A stretch of 48,641 nucleotides of DNA from Halomonas eurihalina. GTDB taxonomy: Bacteria > Pseudomonadota > Gammaproteobacteria > Pseudomonadales > Halomonadaceae. Below, in pieces: positions 1 through 8,942 of the stretch; position 1 is the stretch's first letter; each line of letters starts with the position of its first letter. Position numbers and translations under genes: made by a program. The notes under the pieces are model-generated. The model made no database searches. It saw only the letters and a program-made list of their open reading frames with translations, and was not told the origin of the DNA. The stretch lies in the NCBI RefSeq assembly GCF_008274785.1, contig NZ_VTPU01000021.1, positions 1-48,641 of the forward strand, read 5' to 3'.

Positions 1-119
1 TAGACGCTGATCGCCATGGCGACGAACACCAGCCAGGCGGCAATACGACCGCAGGCCACCACGCCGCGGTCGAAGGCGTTGCGTACCGGGTCGGGGGGCG
101 TCTCGTGGGTGGATGACAT
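1..119 (-). CDS. TRAP transporter small permease (DctQ type), N-terminal part
   Basis: Only the first 39 codons are present; the gene runs off the left edge. The frame begins at ATG 119-117, preceded on the minus strand by a GGAG ribosome site. A polar start is followed by a short cytoplasmic stretch and the beginning of a hydrophobic helix (AAWLVFVAMAISV). This is how the small membrane subunit of TRAP importers (DctQ, four membrane spans) begins. The gene directly upstream on the same strand encodes a TRAP binding protein, and the usual P-Q-M order supports the call. The large permease DctM should follow outside the window. Family assignment rests mostly on context. Confidence 0.7.
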   Translation of the reverse strand, partial: MSSTHETPPDPVRNAFDRGVVACGRIAAWLVFVAMAISV

Positions 120-166
120 CTTGACTCCGTGCCGACGTCGTCGGGCGGTGTGGTGACAATGACAAG

Positions 167-185
167 GGGCCGGCGAGGCCGGCCC
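167..185 (-). terminator. Intercistronic hairpin between dctP and dctQ
   Basis: GGGCCGGC and GCCGGCCC form a perfect 8-bp stem around the loop GAG, 31 bases after the dctP stop and about 48 bases before the dctQ start. There is no T run, so full termination is unlikely. Stem-loops between the binding-protein and permease genes of TRAP operons are known to keep the binding protein in excess. That role is inferred here. Confidence 0.5.
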
Positions 186-215
186 GGAAGTGCGTGGGTT
201 ATACCGCGCGAGCCC

Positions 216-1235
216 TTAGAGCTGCCCGCGCGCTTCGAGGAAGCTGGTCGCGGCGTCGTAGACCTTCTGGGTCATCTCGTTGCGACCGGCCCATTCCTTC
301 CATTCCTGTTCGGCGGCTTGTCGGAATTTCTTGCGCTCTTCCGCCGGCAGGTCGAAGGGATGCACATCGGGATTCTCGCGAAGCTTGGCGAGGGTCTCGA
401 TGTCCTGCTCCTTGAGGCGGGCGATCAGGTCATACGCCATGGCGTCGAAGGCTGTCTCGAGCGTGGTCTGCAATTCTTCGGGCAGGCCATCCCAGATGTC
501 CTTGTTGATGGAGACGGCGATCATCGGCATGGAATGGAAGCCCGGGTAGAGCGGATAGGGCGCGAAGGCGTGCAGCCCCTGGGCATCGTTGTTGGAGAGT
601 ACCGTGGAATCGGCGGCGTCGATCACGCCCTTTTCCAGGCCGGTATAGACCTCGGAGCCGGGCAGGTTGACCGGCGTGGCGCCGATACGCTCGAAGATGT
701 TGTAGACCATGCCCTGGGGCGCGCGGATTTTGAGGCCTTCGAAATCCTCGAGGCTCTCGATGGGCACCGTGGAGGGAACGGACTCGAGCGGAAAGGTGGC
801 AGCACCGATCAAGTGGCTGCCATAGGGCTCGGAGAGCTCGTTGTAGAGTTCTTCGCCGCCGCCCTGTTTCATGAATTCCAGAAAGTCGTAGGGATCGTTC
901 CAGGCGCCGACCAGGTTGCCCAGCATGCCGAAGGCGGGGTTTTGGCCGGAGAAGTAACTCGGATCGGTCATGTGGCCCTGCAGGATGCCGGAGCTGACGG
1001 CCTGCAGCGTTTCGGTGGGGCCGACCACGGCATTGATGGGCAGCAATTCGATCTGGACGCGGCCATCGGTCATGGTGCCGATGCGTTCGGCCCACTCCTG
1101 CTTGACCTTGAAACTCGGTTCGCCGGCGGTTTCCGAGGCCTGGAAGGTCCACTCGTACTCAGCGGCATGGGCGCAGGTGACGCTCAGCAGCAGGGCGGAG
1201 GCGCCCAGGAGCAGTTTAGGGGTCAGGTGTGGCAT
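216..1235 (-). CDS. TRAP transporter substrate-binding protein (DctP family)
   Basis: Periplasmic binding protein of a TRAP importer, which takes up carboxylates using an ion gradient. It has 339 residues, normal for the family. Residues 1-24 (MPHLTPKLLLGASALLLSVTCAHA) are a signal peptide. The carboxylate-binding arginine is probably in GLKIRAPQG, followed by the typical hinge sequence GSEVYTGLEKGVIDAAD. GGAGAG precedes ATG 1235. The membrane subunit follows downstream, and the gene is divergent from a sugar-acid dehydratase. A pentonate or other sugar acid is therefore a reasonable substrate guess; the sequence alone does not fix it, and the subfamily resembles binders of 2-oxo and hydroxy acids. 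Confidence 0.85.
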   Translation of the reverse strand: MPHLTPKLLLGASALLLSVTCAHAAEYEWTFQASETAGEPSFKVKQEWAERIGTMTDGRVQIELLPINAVVGPTETLQAVSSGILQGHMTDPSYFSGQNPAFGMLGNLVGAWNDPYDFLEFMKQGGGEELYNELSEPYGSHLIGAATFPLESVPSTVPIESLEDFEGLKIRAPQGMVYNIFERIGATPVNLPGSEVYTGLEKGVIDAADSTVLSNNDAQGLHAFAPYPLYPGFHSMPMIAVSINKDIWDGLPEELQTTLETAFDAMAYDLIARLKEQDIETLAKLRENPDVHPFDLPAEERKKFRQAAEQEWKEWAGRNEMTQKVYDAATSFLEARGQL

Positions 1236-1292
1236 CGAATCTCTCCGTAAGGGAGTTTGTTGTTGACGAGGGAAATGTTGCTCATTGACTAG

Positions 1293-1307
1293 ATATGTTC
1301 AACATAT
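1293..1307. promoter_or_regulatory. 15-bp palindrome in the dctP / arabinonate dehydratase divergent promoter
   Basis: ATATGTTCAACATAT is a perfect inverted repeat centred on base 1300, in the 175-base gap between two divergent genes. A TTGACT -35-like box (1285-1290) lies just to its left. Its ATAT half-sites resemble the GATAT-N8-ATATC sites in the GH51 and araF promoters of this window, which suggests one regulator, but the spacer is 7 rather than 8 bases. No confident -10 was found. Confidence 0.5.
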
Positions 1308-1410
1308 ACTTTCGTATGTGTGTACTTTGGGCGCATCTCGTCGTAGTGTCCATGACACATCATCGGTGGGCCTTGCCCATCGCCCAGGAATGCCGCGAGG
1401 AGTCACCTCA

Positions 1411-3168
1411 ATGTCGTCATCGAAGACTTCCAGCAAGCCGACGCTGCGCAGTGCCGAGTGGTTCGGTACCGCCGACAAGAATGGCTTCATGTATCGCAGT
1501 TGGATGAAGAACCAGGGCATCCCCGACCATGAGTTTCAGGGCAAGCCGATCATCGGCATCTGCAATACCTGGTCGGAGCTGACGCCCTGCAACGCTCACT
1601 TCCGCAAGATCGCCGATCACGTGAAGAAGGGGGTTCTCGAGGCGGGCGGTTATCCGGTCGAGTTTCCGGTGTTTTCCAATGGCGAATCCAATCTGCGCCC
1701 GACGGCGATGTTCACCCGCAACCTGGCGAGCATGGATGTCGAGGAGGCGATTCGCGGCAATCCGATCGACGCGGTGGTGCTGCTGGTCGGCTGCGACAAG
1801 ACCACGCCGGCGCTGTTGATGGGCGCGGCGAGCTGTGACATCCCGACGATCGTGGTCACCGGTGGGCCGATGCTCAACGGCAAGCAGGAAGGGCGCGACA
1901 TCGGCTCGGGCACGGTGGTCTGGCGCCTTTCCGAAGAGGTCAAGGCCGGCAAGATCTCGATGCACGACTTCATGGCCGCCGAGGCGGGCATGTCGCGTTC
2001 GGCAGGCACCTGCAACACCATGGGCACGGCTTCGACCATGGCCTGCATGGCCGAGTCGCTGGGCGTGTCGCTGCCGCACAACGCCGCCATTCCGGCGGTG
2101 GATTCGCGTCGTTATGTGCTGGCTCACCTGTCGGGCAATCGCATCGTCGAGATGGTCGACGAAGATTTGCGCCTCTCGAAGGTCCTGACGCGAGGAGCCT
2201 TCGAGAACGCCATTCGCACCAATGCGGCGATCGGCGGTTCCACCAACGCGGTGATCCACCTCAAGGCCATTGCCGGACGCATCGGCGTCGACCTGGCACT
2301 GGACGACTGGACGCGCATCGGTCGTGGCACGCCTACACTGGTGGACTTGCAGCCCTCCGGGCGTTTCCTGATGGAAGAGTTCTACTATGCTGGCGGACTG
2401 CCCGCCGTGCTGCGCCGCCTGGGCGAGGCCGATCGCCTGCCGAACAAGGATGCCCTGACCGTCAACGGCAAGACGCTGTGGGACAACGTCGTCGAAGCGC
2501 CGCAGTACAACGACGAGGTGATCCGGCCGCTGGACAACCCGCTGGTCGAGGATGGCGGCATGTGCGTGCTGCACGGCAACCTGGCGCCCAAGGGCGCGGT
2601 GCTCAAGCCGTCGGCGGCGACCCCCGAGCTGATGACGCACCGTGGGCGTGCCGTGGTGTTCGAGGACTTCGATGACTACAAGGCGCGCATCAATGACCCC
2701 GACCTGGACGTGGACGCCGACAGCGTACTGGTGATGAAGCATTGCGGGCCACGTGGTTATCACGGCATGGCCGAAGTGGGCAACATGGGCCTGCCGGCCA
2801 AGCTGCTCGAACAGGGCGTCACCGACATGGTGCGGATATCGGACGCGCGAATGAGCGGCACCGCCTACGGCACCGTGGTGCTCCATGTGGCGCCCGAGGC
2901 GGCGGCCGGAGGGCCGTTGGCGGCGGTGCGCAACGGCGACTGGATCGAGCTGGATGCCTACGCCGGCAAGCTGCACCTGGACATCGGCGACGAGGAACTC
3001 CAGGCGCGCCTGGCCGAGCACGATCCCACCCAGGCCTCGCGACAGATCGCCAGCAGTGGGGGATATCGTCAGCTCTACATCGAGCACGTGCTGCAGGCCG
3101 ATGAAGGCTGCGATTTCGACTTCCTGGTGGGCTGCCGGGGTGCCGACGTACCGCGCCATTCTCACTGA
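1411..3168 (+). CDS. L-arabinonate dehydratase (IlvD/Edd family)
   Basis: Dehydrates L-arabinonate to 2-keto-3-deoxy-L-arabonate in the cytoplasm; D-galactonate or D-fuconate are alternatives. The frame is open from 1285, but ATG 1411 is chosen because GAGGAG lies just upstream and the protein (585 residues) then has family length. The three cysteine sites for an iron-sulfur cluster are visible: [20 protein letters not shown] and [13 protein letters not shown]. The catalytic serine is in [10 protein letters not shown]. The related enzyme of Azospirillum is called AraC, a symbol avoided here because it clashes with the regulator. It lies 14 bases before xylD and shares a locus with arabinose dehydrogenase and lactonase, which favours L-arabinonate. 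Confidence 0.8.
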   Translation: MSSSKTSSKPTLRSAEWFGTADKNGFMYRSWMKNQGIPDHEFQGKPIIGICNTWSELTPCNAHFRKIADHVKKGVLEAGGYPVEFPVFSNGESNLRPTAMFTRNLASMDVEEAIRGNPIDAVVLLVGCDKTTPALLMGAASCDIPTIVVTGGPMLNGKQEGRDIGSGTVVWRLSEEVKAGKISMHDFMAAEAGMSRSAGTCNTMGTASTMACMAESLGVSLPHNAAIPAVDSRRYVLAHLSGNRIVEMVDEDLRLSKVLTRGAFENAIRTNAAIGGSTNAVIHLKAIAGRIGVDLALDDWTRIGRGTPTLVDLQPSGRFLMEEFYYAGGLPAVLRRLGEADRLPNKDALTVNGKTLWDNVVEAPQYNDEVIRPLDNPLVEDGGMCVLHGNLAPKGAVLKPSAATPELMTHRGRAVVFEDFDDYKARINDPDLDVDADSVLVMKHCGPRGYHGMAEVGNMGLPAKLLEQGVTDMVRISDARMSGTAYGTVVLHVAPEAAAGGPLAAVRNGDWIELDAYAGKLHLDIGDEELQARLAEHDPTQASRQIASSGGYRQLYIEHVLQADEGCDFDFLVGCRGADVPRHSH

Positions 3169-3182
3169 ACACTGGAGATGCC

Positions 3183-4988
3183 ATGACGACCCAGCGACCC
3201 CGCATGACGTCCGACCGGCTGCGTTCGCGCGACTGGTTCGACAATCCCGAACATCCGGGCACCACGGCGCTGTGCATCGAGCGCTACATGAACTACGGCA
3301 TGACGCTGGAGGAATTGACCTCTGGACGGCCGATCATCGGGATCGCCCAGTCGGGCTCCGACCTGACGCCCTGCAATCGCCATCACGTCGAGCTGGTCAA
3401 GCGCGTCAAGGACGGGATTCGTGCCGCCGGCGGGGTGCCGTTCGAGTTCCCGTTGCATCCTATCCATGAGAATGTGCGTCGGCCCACGGCCGCGCTGGAT
3501 CGCAACCTGGCCTATCTCGGGCTGGTCGAGGTGCTGCACGGCTACCCGCTGGACGGCGTGGTGCTGACCACCGGCTGCGACAAGACCACTCCGGCTTGTC
3601 TGATGGCGGCGGCCACGGTGAATATCCCGGCCATCGTGCTTTCCGGCGGGCCGATGCTCAATGGCTGGCACGGCGCGGAGCGGGTGGGCTCCGGTACCAT
3701 TGTCTGGGAGATGCGCAAGCGCCTGGCTGCCGGCGACATCGATTACCCCGAGTTTCTGTCGAGGATTGCCGACTCCGCACCTTCCGTGGGGCACTGCAAC
3801 ACCATGGGCACGGCCTCGACCATGAACTCCATGGCCGAGGCGCTGGGCATGAGTCTGCCCGGTTCGGCGATGATTCCCGGCCCCTACAAGGAACGGGCCA
3901 TGGTCGCCTATCAGACCGGCGAGCGCGTCGTCGACATGGTCTGGGAGGATCTGCGACCGAGCGACATCCTGACCCGGGAAGCCTTCGAGAACGCCATCGT
4001 GACCTGTTCGGCGCTGGGCGGCTCCTCCAATGCGCCCGTGCATGTCAACGCCATCGCACGTCATGCCGGCGTCGCGCTCGACAACGACGACTGGCAACGT
4101 CTCGGGCATGCGGTCCCGCTGCTGGCCAACGTGATGCCGGCGGGTGCCTATCTCGGCGAGGAATTCCATCGTGCCGGGGGCGTACCGGCAGTGATCGCCG
4201 AACTGCTGGCCAATGGCTTGATTCACGGCCACGCCTTGACCGCCAACGGCCGGTGTCTGGCCGACAACGTGGCGGGACGCGAGACTCAGGATGCCGAGGT
4301 CATTCGGCGTTTTGACAATCCGCTGGTAAAGAAGGCGGGCTTTTTGAACCTCAAGGGCAACCTGTTCGACTCGGCGCTGATGAAGACTAGTGTGATTTCC
4401 GCCGATTTCCGCCAGCGCTTCCTCGAGGACCCTGACGATCCCGAGGCCTTCGAGGGCAAGGTGGTGGTATTCGACGGTTCGGAGGACTATCACGCACGCA
4501 TCGACGACCCGGCGCTCGGCATCGACGAGCGCACCATCCTGGTGATGCGCGGGGCCGGGCCGGTGGGCCATCCCGGCGGTGCTGAAGTGGTCAACATGCA
4601 GCCGCCGGCGGCCTTGATTCGCCAGGGCATCGAGTCGCTGCCGTGCCTCGGTGACGGTCGTCAGTCGGGCACGTCGGGATCGCCCTCGATCCTCAATGCC
4701 TCGCCGGAGGCTGCCACCGGCGGCCCCTTGGCATTGCTCGAGACCGGCGATCGGCTGCGCGTCGACCTGGGGCGCTGCGAAGTGACTCTGCAGATGGACG
4801 AGAACGAGCTGGCGAAGCGTCGCGAGCGTCTCGAGGCCGCCGGTGGCTATGACTTCCCGGCGCATCAGACGCCCTGGCAGGAAATCCAGCGCACGCTGGT
4901 GGAGCCGCTGGCAGATGGCATGACGCTGCGCGGTGCGCCCGGCTATCGGGATGTGGCGCGGCTCAGCCCGCCCCGCGACAACCACTAG
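3183..4988 (+). CDS. xylD: D-xylonate dehydratase (IlvD/Edd family)
   Basis: Converts D-xylonate to 2-keto-3-deoxy-D-xylonate. The 601-residue protein begins with the [17 protein letters not shown] region and continues with [17 protein letters not shown] sequence, both close to my memory of Caulobacter XylD (about 590 residues). Cluster cysteines are in [17 protein letters not shown] and [12 protein letters not shown]; the catalytic serine is probably in [12 protein letters not shown]. Residues [13 protein letters not shown] and the terminal DNH are also XylD-like. GGAG precedes ATG 3183, 14 bases after the previous stop, so the two dehydratases form one transcript. It is a paralogue of the upstream gene but clearly diverged, so a second substrate rather than redundancy is expected. 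Confidence 0.85.
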   Translation: MTTQRPRMTSDRLRSRDWFDNPEHPGTTALCIERYMNYGMTLEELTSGRPIIGIAQSGSDLTPCNRHHVELVKRVKDGIRAAGGVPFEFPLHPIHENVRRPTAALDRNLAYLGLVEVLHGYPLDGVVLTTGCDKTTPACLMAAATVNIPAIVLSGGPMLNGWHGAERVGSGTIVWEMRKRLAAGDIDYPEFLSRIADSAPSVGHCNTMGTASTMNSMAEALGMSLPGSAMIPGPYKERAMVAYQTGERVVDMVWEDLRPSDILTREAFENAIVTCSALGGSSNAPVHVNAIARHAGVALDNDDWQRLGHAVPLLANVMPAGAYLGEEFHRAGGVPAVIAELLANGLIHGHALTANGRCLADNVAGRETQDAEVIRRFDNPLVKKAGFLNLKGNLFDSALMKTSVISADFRQRFLEDPDDPEAFEGKVVVFDGSEDYHARIDDPALGIDERTILVMRGAGPVGHPGGAEVVNMQPPAALIRQGIESLPCLGDGRQSGTSGSPSILNASPEAATGGPLALLETGDRLRVDLGRCEVTLQMDENELAKRRERLEAAGGYDFPAHQTPWQEIQRTLVEPLADGMTLRGAPGYRDVARLSPPRDNH

Positions 4989-5003
4989 GTCTTTACGAAA
5001 CTA

Positions 5004-5141
5004 GGTCTGTACGAAAAGCGACGGCGCCCGGTGATTACGGCGTTAAGCCTCAACTCACAATGCCCATTTACCTCTTGTAAACTGCGCTTCTTCTTCACTG
5101 ATGTTTGCCCGGTCTGAGCGTCGCTCGTCGACGTTCAGGCC
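5004..5141. repeat. Dispersed palindromic intergenic repeat, copy 1
   Basis: First of four copies. The core at 5060-5088 holds CATTTAC and GTAAACTGCGCTT. Outer arms GGTCTGTACGAAAAGCGACG (from 5004) and the segment at 5114-5141 are roughly complementary, so the whole element can fold. The conserved box CGCTCGTCGAC is at 5122-5132. It separates xylD from the arabinose dehydrogenase gene, both on plus. Just left of it a 16-base unit is tandemly duplicated with one mismatch (4985-5000 and 5001-5016). Nothing else is seen in the 195-base gap except the ribosome site of the next gene. Confidence 0.7.
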
Positions 5142-5183
5142 GCATTTGGCAAACCCTACTCCATTCGTCGGTCAGGAGGTTTC

Positions 5184-6107
5184 ATGTCTTCATTTCGCCT
5201 GGGGCTGGTCGGTGCCGGCAAGATCGTTCGCGACCAGCACCTCGCCGCCATTCAGGCCACGCCGGGTCTCGAGCTCGTCGCCGCGGCCGATCCACATACG
5301 TCGCTCGAGGGTGTGCCCGGTTATGCGTCGCTGGAGGCGATGCTGTTCGGGGAGCCGTCGCTGGATGCCGTGGCGATCTGCACGCCAACCCATCTGCGCC
5401 ATGGCCTGGCCCGCCAGGCGCTGGAACATGGCAAGGCCGTCTTGCTCGAGAAGCCGCCCGGGGCGACCCTCGCCGAGGTCGAGGACCTGAAGGCCCTGGC
5501 CGAAGCGCGTGACAGCGTGCTCTTTGCCGCCTGGCATTCGCGCTTTGCTCCCGCCGTGCCGCTGGCCCGGCAGTGGCTGAGCGAGCGTCGGGTCACGGGT
5601 ATCGAGATCGTCTGGCACGAGGACGTCAGGGTCTGGCATCCCGGTCAGACCTGGCTCTGGGAAGCCGGCGGCATGGGCGTGTTCGATCCCGGTATCAATG
5701 CCTTGTCGATCGTCACCCGGCTGTTCGACACCGCTTTCTTCCTGAAGCATGCCAGACTCGAAGTGCCCGACAACTGCCAGACGCCGATTGCCGCCAGGTT
5801 GCATCTGCGCGATGGCACGGGGGTGCCTCTCGACGCGGATTTCGACTTCCGCCACGAGGATCCGCCTCGCTGGGAGATGGCCATTACCACCGAAGAAGGG
5901 CGGCTCGAACTGTCGGGTGGCGGATGTCGCCTGGTGCTCGATGGCGAGGTGGCGGTCGACGAGCCGGAGCGCGAATATCCGGAGCTTTATGCCCATTTTC
6001 ACGAACTGCTGACCACGGGGCGCAGCGATGTGGATATCACGCCGCTACGGCATGTGGCGGATGCCATGATGCTGGGGCATCGGGAGTCGGTGGCACCGTT
6101 CTCTTGA
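5184..6107 (+). CDS. L-arabinose 1-dehydrogenase (Gfo/Idh/MocA family)
   Basis: NAD(P)-dependent oxidation of L-arabinose (and usually D-galactose) to the lactone, the first step of the non-phosphorylative pathway. The protein has 307 residues, and a strong CAGGAGGT sits before ATG 5184. The N-terminal Rossmann motif is GLVGAGKIVRDQH, followed by the family motif LLEKPPGATLAEVEDL. WHEDVRVWHPGQTWLWE and GGMGVFDPGINALSIVTR are nearly the same as I recall in the Azospirillum brasilense arabinose dehydrogenase, so the assignment is specific. It stands alone between two copies of the intergenic repeat, on the same strand as the dehydratases. Confidence 0.88.
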   Translation: MSSFRLGLVGAGKIVRDQHLAAIQATPGLELVAAADPHTSLEGVPGYASLEAMLFGEPSLDAVAICTPTHLRHGLARQALEHGKAVLLEKPPGATLAEVEDLKALAEARDSVLFAAWHSRFAPAVPLARQWLSERRVTGIEIVWHEDVRVWHPGQTWLWEAGGMGVFDPGINALSIVTRLFDTAFFLKHARLEVPDNCQTPIAARLHLRDGTGVPLDADFDFRHEDPPRWEMAITTEEGRLELSGGGCRLVLDGEVAVDEPEREYPELYAHFHELLTTGRSDVDITPLRHVADAMMLGHRESVAPFS

Positions 6108-6149
6108 GAGCCCCTGTACTTTCGTTCGCCGGCCTTCCGTGCAAAGCCT

Positions 6150-6291
6150 AGGCACTGTCCGAAAAGTGCCTACGCTCGGTTATACGACGTTGAAAATCCG
6201 CTCAAATGCTCATTTACTCCTTGTAAACTCCGCATTTTCGCAAATTTTCGCCTTGTCTAACCTTCGCTCGTCGACTTTTCAGACAAGGCCT
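6150..6291. repeat. Dispersed palindromic intergenic repeat, copy 2
   Basis: This is the best-formed copy. Left arm AGGCACTGTCCGAAAAGT (from 6150) pairs with the right arm ending at 6291, whose complement reads AGGCCTTGTCTGAAAAGT. The core ATGCTCATTTACTCCTTGTA (6206-6225) is followed by AACTCCGCATTTTC. CTTCGCTCGTCGAC lies at 6262-6275. It fills the gap between the convergent arabinose dehydrogenase and LysR genes and may serve as a two-way terminator. Confidence 0.75.
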
Positions 6292-6307
6292 AGCCAGGCG
6301 CTCCGGC

Positions 6308-7264
6308 CTACCCCTCGGCGATCACCTCGCGCAGCAGGGTGGTCAAGGCGGCGGCACCGGGAGAGAGCCGCTTCTGGCGGAGGGTGATGAGGCCATAGGG
6401 CTGGACGCTCAAGGCCTCCTCGGTGGGCAACACTCGAAAACGCTGTGGGTCGCAGAGCAGCTCGGCGACTTCCCGACTGGTGACGGTCAGGGTGTCGGAG
6501 TTGGCCACCAGGGCCAGCGATACCAGAACGTCGGAGGTGTTGATGATGCGCGTCGGTGGCGACAGGTCCTGATACATCAGGAGATGGTCGACACGCTGCC
6601 GCATCAGGGCCCCCGGTGGCTGGAGCGACCAGGGGTAGGCCGTCATCTCGGCGAGCGTCGGCGAGGCGACATCCGCCAGGGGATGTTCGCGGCGGCACAC
6701 CACGCTGATGGCTTCCTCGCCGATCTCCTCGAAGACGAAGTGACCGGGGTCGAAGCCCGCGGGAATGCGCGAGATGACCATGTCGAGCTCGCCTTCCAGC
6801 AGCCTGGGCACCAGGGCCGGACTGACATCCACATCGACGTTGACCTTGAGCCCCGGCAACTGGCGATGGACGCGCTCCAGGGCCCGGGAGAGCAGTGTCA
6901 CCGCCGGTGCCATCACGGTGCCCACGGAGACTGCACCGGCATTGCCGGCATTCAGGGCATTGAGTTCATCGCCGGTCTGTTGCAGCGAGGAGAGGATGTT
7001 GCGGGCGTGACGCACCGCCACCTCGCCATACCAGTTGGGCTCGACGCCTCGCGAGTGGCGCTCGAACAGGCGCACGCCCAGGCGTTCTTCCAGCTCGCCG
7101 AGCAGCTTCGAGGCGGCGGGCTGACTCATGGAGAGGCTGGCGGCCGCGCGGTGCAGGTTGCGGTGATCGTCCAGGGCCAGGAACAACTGCAGGTGGCGTA
7201 ACTTTAGTCTTACCTTGAGAAACCAGTCGGGTGGTAACTCACCCATGGCGGAGCGACGTGTCAT
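6308..7264 (-). CDS. LysR-type regulator, GbpR-like (sugar catabolism)
   Basis: A 318-residue transcription regulator. The helix-turn-helix is near residues 24-45 (FLALDDHRNLHRAAASLSMS, then QPAASKLLGELE), followed by a two-lobed effector domain. The N-terminal sequence LKLRHLQLFLALDDHRNLHRAA matches the GbpR group, named for control of the galactose-binding protein gene in rhizobia and Azospirillum. It is divergent from the galM epimerase gene and convergent with arabinose dehydrogenase. It is the only sugar-type regulator in the pentose region, so it is the best candidate to act at the shared promoters described here. An earlier start is not available; ATG 7264 has no strong ribosome site, and a start at MGELPP (7246) is possible. 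Confidence 0.8.
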   Translation of the reverse strand: MTRRSAMGELPPDWFLKVRLKLRHLQLFLALDDHRNLHRAAASLSMSQPAASKLLGELEERLGVRLFERHSRGVEPNWYGEVAVRHARNILSSLQQTGDELNALNAGNAGAVSVGTVMAPAVTLLSRALERVHRQLPGLKVNVDVDVSPALVPRLLEGELDMVISRIPAGFDPGHFVFEEIGEEAISVVCRREHPLADVASPTLAEMTAYPWSLQPPGALMRQRVDHLLMYQDLSPPTRIINTSDVLVSLALVANSDTLTVTSREVAELLCDPQRFRVLPTEEALSVQPYGLITLRQKRLSPGAAALTTLLREVIAEG

Positions 7265-7380
7265 ATTGTGATAACCAAATGGGTATGGATAGCTCGATAA
7301 GTCATTATTAGCGGTTAATGTCTCGTCTGTCTAATGTGGTCGACATTCAGTGGGATGTTACAGCAAGGAGACAACAACAA
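7265..7380. promoter_or_regulatory. LysR / galM divergent region with CA-rich galM leader
   Basis: This 116-base region holds both promoters. GATAACCAAATGGGTATG (7270-7287) sits where the GH51 and araF promoters carry GATAT-N8-ATATC, counted from an ACTTTAGTC at 7201-7209; GGTTAATGT follows at 7313-7321. The match is weaker than between the other two promoters. The ribosome site AAGGAG (7365-7370) is followed directly by ACAACAACAA (7371-7380) up to the galM ATG. AACAACAA fits the CA motif bound by Hfq and Crc in Pseudomonas carbon catabolite repression, which is only an analogy here. Confidence 0.4.
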
Positions 7381-8670
7381 ATGACGGCATTCGACCTCTT
7401 CTCAGGTACCTCGACAGCACGTGGCTCAGGGGCTGAAATTCGAAACAGAGCATGGGCCTTGTTGGCAGCCTTGCCGCTGGTGGCCGGTATCGCTTTCGCT
7501 CAGGAGACAAACCAGGACGGAGTGGGAATGGAGCAACAGCGAAGTATCGAGCAAGGTGTTTTCGGCACCCTGCCGGATGGTAGCGAGGTGGCGCTGTACA
7601 CCTTGACAAATGCTCAGGGAGCGCGTCTATCGGTGACGCCTTACGGAGGGATCATCGTCGCCCTCGAGGTACCGGATGCCGAGGGGGAATTCGAGGATGT
7701 CGTGTTGGGATTCGACCGATTGGAGGACTATCTGTCACCGGCCTATCGTCAGGTCAATCCTTATTTCGGGGCTCTGATCGGACGCTATGGGAACCGTATC
7801 GCCGGTGGTGAGTTCACCCTCGACGGCAAGGTGCATGCCTTGCCCACCAATGACGGCGACAACCACCTGCATGGTGGAGATCAAGGCTTCGATCGACGCC
7901 TCTGGAAGGCCGAAACCGTCGAGGATGAGCGTGGCGTTGGATTGATCCTGACACTGACCAGCCCCGATGGGGACCAGGGCTATCCGGGCGAACTGCAGGC
8001 CCGGGTTCGCTATACGCTGAGCGATGACAATGCCGTGATCGTCGATTATCAGGCGACCTCCGACGCCACCACGCCCGTCAATCTCACCCAGCACAGTTAC
8101 TTCAATCTCGATGGCGTGTCCGGTGGACGGGCCGACGGCGCTGATATTCTCGATCACCGGCTGATGATCAATGCTGATGCCTTCACGCCGGTGGATGAGG
8201 GGCTGATCCCGACCGGTGAGCTGCGTTCCGTGGCGCAGACCCCCTTCGATTTCCGGGAGTCCATGGCCATCGGTAAGCGTATCGAGGCCGACAATACCCA
8301 ACTGGCCAGAGGGCAGGGTTATGATCACAACTTCGTGCTCGACCGGGACGGTCTGGACGAGAACGAACTGGTGACGGCAGCTCGCCTGGAGGCTGGGCAT
8401 AGTGGCAGAGTAATGGAGGTACTCACCACCGAGCCGGGGCTCCAGTTCTACTCGGGCAATTTCCTCGATGGCTCCTTGACCGGCAAGGGAGGGACGACCT
8501 ACGGCCATCGCTTTGGCCTGGCCCTGGAAACCCAACATTTCCCGGACTCTCCTAACCAGCCTGATTTCCCTTCGACACTACTGCAGTCAGGGGAAACCTA
8601 CCAAAGTCAGACCCGGTACGTTTTTTCTACCAACTCGACGACTGATAGTTCAGAGACGACTTTAAACTAA
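7381..8670 (+). CDS. galM: Periplasmic aldose 1-epimerase (mutarotase)
   Basis: Interconverts alpha and beta anomers of aldoses. ATG 7381 is chosen over the earlier in-frame ATG 7318 because AAGGAG precedes it; the protein then has 429 residues. A signal peptide with a long polar start ends near residue 41 (WALLAALPLVAGIAFAQ), so the enzyme is exported, unlike E. coli GalM. The epimerase fold motifs are present: FGALIGRYGNRIAGG, HLHGG, LTQHSYFNL with the catalytic histidine, and LALETQHFPDSP with the catalytic glutamate. It is followed by a glycoporin gene. Together they would bring in and equilibrate sugars before ABC uptake. Confidence 0.88.
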   Translation: MTAFDLFSGTSTARGSGAEIRNRAWALLAALPLVAGIAFAQETNQDGVGMEQQRSIEQGVFGTLPDGSEVALYTLTNAQGARLSVTPYGGIIVALEVPDAEGEFEDVVLGFDRLEDYLSPAYRQVNPYFGALIGRYGNRIAGGEFTLDGKVHALPTNDGDNHLHGGDQGFDRRLWKAETVEDERGVGLILTLTSPDGDQGYPGELQARVRYTLSDDNAVIVDYQATSDATTPVNLTQHSYFNLDGVSGGRADGADILDHRLMINADAFTPVDEGLIPTGELRSVAQTPFDFRESMAIGKRIEADNTQLARGQGYDHNFVLDRDGLDENELVTAARLEAGHSGRVMEVLTTEPGLQFYSGNFLDGSLTGKGGTTYGHRFGLALETQHFPDSPNQPDFPSTLLQSGETYQSQTRYVFSTNSTTDSSETTLN

Positions 8671-8942
8671 CTTTTTAGCTCTGTACTACCCACGAACCAG
8701 TACGGTGATGGCGCCTTGAATCGAGAGGTTCAGGGCTAGCCAGCACAGCTGGATAGACTCTCGAGTGTGGTAAGTGCTGATAAAAATAATGTTCTCTTTT
8801 TTGAGGGCTTGACTGCCCCTCATGGGGAAGTTGTGTCGTTAATAAGCGTAAGGAGGTATTTGGGACAAATTGGCTGGAATGGATGCGATGCAGATGATCA
8901 TCCAGGGAATGTAATAAATCCAAACGATGAAAGAGGTATCTA
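8671..8942. other. Intergenic region before the porin gene
   Basis: A 272-base gap, visibly richer in A+T than the flanking genes near its right end. No clear gene, strong terminator hairpin or operator was seen. GGAGGT at 8851-8856 has no start codon at a useful distance. GAAAGAGG (8929-8936) is the porin ribosome site. The porin may have its own promoter here. Confidence 0.4.

Noticed and set aside
129..1250. Open frame of 373 codons opposite dctP
   Set aside because: Gly/Val/Arg-rich translation without motifs; the minus strand encodes a clear TRAP binding protein with signal peptide.
1417..3165. Open frame of 582 codons on the minus strand opposite the arabinonate dehydratase
   Set aside because: It is a by-product of high-G+C codon use: the plus-strand frame has full family motifs and ribosome site, while this one shows low-complexity His/Arg/Gln-rich sequence.
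3162..4985. Open frame of 607 codons opposite xylD
   Set aside because: Same antisense artefact; no recognisable domain, no start signal, and it mirrors the real gene almost exactly.
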